NCBI RefSeq assembly: GCF_001403615.1
Contig: NZ_LN879456.1
Coordinates: forward strand, 1,054,001-1,118,000
DNA from: Desnuesiella massiliensis
Lineage (GTDB): Bacteria; Bacillota; Clostridia; Clostridiales; Clostridiaceae
Direction: 5' to 3'
DNA length: 64,000 nucleotides
This document shows, piece by piece, positions 60,753 to 64,000 of this stretch. Under the pieces are notes generated by a model. The model was not told the DNA's origin and made no database searches. It was given only the letters and a program-made list of their open reading frames with translations. Numbering within the stretch: the first letter of the stretch is position 1; each line of letters starts with the position of its first letter. Position numbers and translations under genes: made by a program.

Positions 60753-61463
60753 TTATAATTGAATGTAAGCTATATTAGGATCAAATTCAAACTTCTTTAT
60801 CTGTAAATCATTTATTTTGGTAAATTTATCTAGCAACACCATTGTTTCTCCTGTCCAGTATTGATTATTTATTTCATCAAAAGCTATTATTCCACCTTTG
60901 GGTGTTTTTGGTAAAAGTGTGTCTAAAGCTACTTTAGTTGGTCATATAAATCAAAATCTAAAAATAATAAAGCTACTACTAAATGTTTATTAAATCTTAA
61001 GTATTCAGGTATTGTTTTTGTAGCATCGCCTTTTATCAATTCTATTTTATTAAATTGATTTAAGGACCTATTATTATCATATTCTTGTATAACATCTATA
61101 AGTTCATTATGCACATTATATTCAGTGGCAAATCCTGCTTCCTTTAAATTTTCATTTTTATACTTACTGCCATCATTCTCTGATATGCTTGGAAACCCTT
61201 CAAATGTATCAAACCCAATTACTTTTCTATGCATTGCATATGGCTCCAAATTAAAAGATAACTTAGCCCAGTCCATTAGGCCTCCTCCATGGTACACACC
61301 ACACTCTATAATTGAGCCCTTTACGTTTTTTATAAGCTTAAAATTTTCATATCTTCCTATAAATCTTGCTAAATCTTGCTAAATCTTGTCTTATCATATA
61401 CTTTTCAAAATTATTCAATTTTATATTTACATCATAATCGTACTTAAGAAATGCTTCGCTCAT
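60753..61463 (-). pseudogene. TylF-like SAM-dependent methyltransferase, two frameshifts
   Basis: The ATG at 61463 follows AAGGAGC. Segment 1 reads MSEAFLKYDYDVN up to RQDLARF; a 10-bp unit (AGCAAGATTT on the minus strand) is then present in an extra tandem copy (61361-61390), shifting the frame. Segment 2 in the new frame reads GSIIECGVYHGGGLMDW and VIGFDTFEGFPSIS to LDFDLYD. A one-base loss near 60940 then moves to segment 3, PTKVALDTLLPKTPKGG to the stop at 60753. Without both changes it would be a normal protein of about 234 residues of the macrocin O-methyltransferase family. It may be dead, phase-variable or mis-sequenced. Confidence 0.82.
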
Positions 61464-61606
61464 AATAAACAGCTCCTTCTTGTTTATAATCTTTTGTACA
61501 TTAAATACAATATCAACTAATATACTATCTAAAATTCTATGGAATCTTACAAAACTAAAATAATTATTTTCAAAAGTTATCCTTATTCATCTAAGAATTA
61601 TTCTAT

Positions 61607-62182
61607 TTATTCATCTATTTCTAAAATTATTTTCACAGCTTGTACCAAGGTTTCTGCATTATAATCTGAGCAAACATCGTATTTTTTATCACTTCCAGCT
61701 AATCCTGTTTTAAGCAGTACAGTTTTCATTCCACAATTTTTTCCTGTTTGAATATCTATAGTTGTATCCCCTATTATATAAGATTTTGATAAATCTAAGT
61801 TATATTTTTGTGCTGCTTTTTCTATCATACCTATATCTGGTTTTCTACAATTGCATTTAATCTTATATTGTTTATTTTCACCTAAATATCCCGAATCTGG
61901 GTGATGCGGACATATAAATACATCATCTAAATATGCCCCTTCACCAGCTAATAACTCTTTCATATTATCATTTATTTTCCAAACATCTTCTAGAGAACAT
62001 AAATTTCTAGCAACAACAGGTTGATTAGATACAACTATACACATAAAATCACTTTTATTAATTAATCTTATTGCTTCTGATACTCTAGGTAATAGCTCAA
62101 AATCTTCTGATTCATGAAGTAGGCATTTATAGACATTTATCGTCCCATCTCTGTCTAAAAAAATACACTTATTTTTTTTCAT
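61607..62182 (-). CDS. HAD-IIIA phosphatase (GmhB/HisB-N-like)
   Basis: A protein of about 191 residues. The nucleophile motif FLDRDGTIN, the VVSNQP motif II, the zinc-binding loop CPHHPDSG...CNCRKPD and the motif IV YIIGDTTIDIQTG match D-glycero-D-manno-heptose bisphosphate phosphatase-type enzymes. It should hydrolyse a sugar phosphate. LegI normally uses an unphosphorylated 6-deoxy sugar, so its role in the cluster is unclear. The frame opens at a GTG at 62191 within the legI stop region, but the AGGTG site favours ATG at 62182. The 143 bases before it (61464-61606) show nothing further. Confidence 0.85.
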   Translation of the reverse strand: MKKNKCIFLDRDGTINVYKCLLHESEDFELLPRVSEAIRLINKSDFMCIVVSNQPVVARNLCSLEDVWKINDNMKELLAGEGAYLDDVFICPHHPDSGYLGENKQYKIKCNCRKPDIGMIEKAAQKYNLDLSKSYIIGDTTIDIQTGKNCGMKTVLLKTGLAGSDKKYDVCSDYNAETLVQAVKIILEIDE

Positions 62183-62187
62183 TGTAA

Positions 62188-63228
62188 TCACCTAACATTA
62201 AAGAAATTTATTATTTCATCTTTACAAATCTCTGTAATAGCTACCTTATTTAAAATTTCATCTAAATATATAGGCGATAGCCCATTCTCCGGTCTTTTAA
62301 AGTCTAACATTTCCTCTGTAATAATCTCCCCAGATTTTATAAATCTTTTAGCTACAATACTTTTTCTTGATACAAACTTACTTTTTTCTTCACTTTTATT
62401 ACATTTTTTAATTCCATCCCCAAAGGCTTTTTCAATATTCCTTATGCTTAACACCATTCTTCCTAGCTCTTCTGGATTTAAAGATGCTTTATGATCAGGA
62501 CCACCCATTTCTTTATCCAAAGTAAAATGTTTTTCTATAATCTTTGCACCCATAGCTACTGCTGCAATAGGTACCTCTATTCCTATGGTATGGTCAGAAT
62601 ATCCTACTGGTAATTTAAAAGCATTTTTTAGCGTAGTCATAGCATTTAAATTTACCTCCTCATATTCTGTGGGATAATTAGATGTGCAATGCAATAAACT
62701 AATTTTATCATTTCCTTCTTTTTTTGTCACTTCCACCGCATCTTCTATTTCCACTAAGTTAGCCATGCCTGTTGATATAATCATAGGCCTCTTTAATTTT
62801 GCTATGTATTTTAAAAGAGGAATATTTGTCAAATCTCCAGAGCTTATTTTATAAAGAGGAACATTTAGTTTCTCCAATAAATCTACACTTTCAAAATCAA
62901 AAGGAGTTGAAATAAATAATATTCCCTTTTCTTCACAATAACTTTTCAATACTATATGATCTTCATATGATAACTCCAAGCTTTTAAGCATTTCGTATTG
63001 ATTCCCATTACCTGTAGTTTCCTTTTGATAATCAGCTTTTGGTGCCTTATTAGTTACTAAATTTTCAGCTTTAAAGCTTTGAAATTTTACCGCATCTACA
63101 CCAGCTTCAAAAGCAGCATCTACAAGTTTTTTTGCTATATTTATATCACCATTATGATTCACACCTGCTTCTGCTATTATAAAACACGGCTTTCCATCAC
63201 CAAATGTCATATTTTTAGTCATGTTCAT
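62188..63228 (-). CDS. legI: Legionaminic/N-acetylneuraminic acid synthase (LegI/NeuB)
   Basis: A 346-residue NeuB-family synthase that condenses the mannose-configured sugar with phosphoenolpyruvate to make the nine-carbon acid. The TIM-barrel domain has FIIAEAGVNHNGDINIAKKL, KFQSFKAENLVTNKAPKADY, STGMANLVEIEDAV, HCTSNYPTEYEEVNL and SDHTIGIEVPIAAVAMGAKI; the C-terminal SAF antifreeze-like domain begins near residue 288 (RKSIVAKRFIKSGEIITEEM). It overlaps the synthetase gene legF by 14 bases. LegI rather than NeuB is inferred from legB and legC. Confidence 0.92.
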   Translation of the reverse strand: MNMTKNMTFGDGKPCFIIAEAGVNHNGDINIAKKLVDAAFEAGVDAVKFQSFKAENLVTNKAPKADYQKETTGNGNQYEMLKSLELSYEDHIVLKSYCEEKGILFISTPFDFESVDLLEKLNVPLYKISSGDLTNIPLLKYIAKLKRPMIISTGMANLVEIEDAVEVTKKEGNDKISLLHCTSNYPTEYEEVNLNAMTTLKNAFKLPVGYSDHTIGIEVPIAAVAMGAKIIEKHFTLDKEMGGPDHKASLNPEELGRMVLSIRNIEKAFGDGIKKCNKSEEKSKFVSRKSIVAKRFIKSGEIITEEMLDFKRPENGLSPIYLDEILNKVAITEICKDEIINFFNVR

Positions 63229-63928
63229 CCTCCTTCATAAGAAACTCTGAAAAGTTAAAATCAATCATTTCATCTATATCAATTGATGATTTTTTATCCA
63301 TAATATATGCTAAAGTATTTTTCGTATACCAATTCTTATTTTTTAATAAAACTTCCCTTTTAGCAATGTATATTGCTCCATTGAGCCTATAAGTTGTAGG
63401 AATCTCCTGTCTTCTTGAATAAAATGGAATATCATCTAAAAAGTCCTCCATTATACCATTTTTTATTTTTTTCATCCAGTAAGGACTTACTTCACTTTCA
63501 CATACACTTACAATAGAATCTGCATCTTCATTTATTAATTTTTTTAAAGCATCATCAATGTGCTCAGTCTTTCTAAAGGGAGAAGTGCATTGAAGGCACA
63601 TTATATAATCAAAATCATCTCCACTCTCCTGAAGCCTCTTTATTGTATATATTATAGGTTCTATTCCTGGAGTATCATCCTCCGATAATTCCTTAGGTCG
63701 TAAAAAAGGCACTTCTGCATTATATTTTTTACTTACTTTTGCTATTTCCTCATCTTCCGTTGAAACTACTATACTATCAATATATCTACTTTTCTTAGCT
63801 TCTTCTATGGTATACGCAATAAGTGGCTTACCATTTAAATCCTTTATATTTTTTCTTGGTATACCTTTTGAACCTCCTCTAGCTGGTATTATAGCCAAAA
63901 TCCTTTTACTATTTATCATCTTCATCAC
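63215..63928 (-). CDS. legF: CMP-legionaminate/acylneuraminate cytidylyltransferase (LegF/NeuA)
   Basis: A 237-residue enzyme that activates the nonulosonic acid with CTP. The nucleotide loop IIPARGGSKGIPRKNIKDLN, the ISTED-like VVSTEDEEIAK and LQCTSPFRKTEHI are characteristic. The frame starts with two ATGs plus another ATG three codons in; the AGGTGATG site fits the later start best. The start overlaps the end of the next upstream gene. Its product, CMP-legionaminic acid, is the expected donor for the Maf protein. Confidence 0.92.
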   Translation of the reverse strand: MMKMINSKRILAIIPARGGSKGIPRKNIKDLNGKPLIAYTIEEAKKSRYIDSIVVSTEDEEIAKVSKKYNAEVPFLRPKELSEDDTPGIEPIIYTIKRLQESGDDFDYIMCLQCTSPFRKTEHIDDALKKLINEDADSIVSVCESEVSPYWMKKIKNGIMEDFLDDIPFYSRRQEIPTTYRLNGAIYIAKREVLLKNKNWYTKNTLAYIMDKKSSIDIDEMIDFNFSEFLMKEDEHD

Positions 63929-64000
63929 CTAATTTCTCACAAGCTATTAATTCATACATATCCTCATTCACTTTATAGTAATCTTCTATCTTCCCTATAT
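63909..64000 (-). CDS. C-terminal end of an upstream gene, product not identified
   Basis: An open frame from the window edge ends at TAG 63909-63911 after IGKIEDYYKVNEDMYELIA and CEKLGDEDDK, about 29 codons. It overlaps the start of legF, so it is probably another gene of the same operon. Too little is visible to name a family. Confidence 0.55.
   Translation of the reverse strand, partial: IGKIEDYYKVNEDMYELIACEKLGDEDDK

Overview
The window reads as a low-GC, spore-forming, flagellated anaerobe of the clostridia, most like Clostridium sensu stricto. The evidence is the AT-rich composition, the strong AGGAGG-type ribosome binding sites, the spoVA and spoIIA sporulation genes, a FliR-FlhB fusion, a [NiFe] hydrogenase, and a legionaminic-acid type flagellin glycosylation locus. 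The species cannot be fixed from the sequence alone. Almost every gene lies on the minus strand, so operons read from high to low coordinates. Only a small hypothetical gene (16891) and a pyrophosphatase gene (20450) are on the plus strand.

Layout. 1-5002: sporulation genes (spoVAD partial, spoVAC, sigF, spoIIAB, spoIIAA behind a sigma-H-like promoter) and a Lon-like protease. 5366-16641: one tight operon of 18 genes for a membrane-bound, Mbh-type group 4 [NiFe] hydrogenase with its Mrp-type Na+/H+ antiporter module, and five maturation genes (hypC, hypD, hypE, hypA, hypB) interleaved with the structural genes. The enzyme should couple ferredoxin-dependent H2 evolution to ion pumping. 16891-22866: a small basic hypothetical protein, a Ca2+-type P-ATPase, a CBS/DRTGG-regulated Mn-dependent pyrophosphatase and an unknown membrane protein. 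23085-46709: a long flagellar operon, transcribed flgB-flgC-fliE-fliF-fliG-fliH-fliI-fliJ-fliK-flgD-(hook operon protein)-flgE-flbD-motA-motB-fliL-fliO-fliP-fliQ-fliR/flhB-flhA-flhF-flhG-pilZ-fliA(sigD)-swrB-like-small membrane gene-flgF-flgG. 47309-48139: a short divergent flagellin gene behind a sigma-28-like promoter.

48238-64000: an accessory region. It holds a VanW-domain protein, three small unknown proteins, an intact Maf-type flagellin glycosyltransferase, a stretch of decayed genes (second Maf, sulfatase-like and TPR remnants), and a nonulosonic acid cluster. That cluster contains legC, legB, a NeuD-like acyltransferase, a PIG-L deacetylase, a NeuC/LegG-like epimerase, an ATP-grasp ligase, a TylF-like methyltransferase broken by two frameshifts, a HAD phosphatase, legI and legF. 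Together these should make CMP-legionaminic acid and probably remodel its N-acyl group before Maf transfers it to flagellin.

Two repeat families occupy intergenic DNA: four copies of an inverted-repeat element whose ends are built of 7-bp units (AATKCAC), three of them enclosing a strong intrinsic terminator; and a ~158-bp long-palindrome element with a shortened relative directly upstream of the pyrophosphatase gene. The points I consider most worth following up are the deacetylase / ATP-grasp / methyltransferase module for sugar remodelling, the 10-bp tandem repeat that frameshifts the methyltransferase, the heptad repeat family, and the unusual hydrogenase operon with an apparent MbhH-MbhI fusion.
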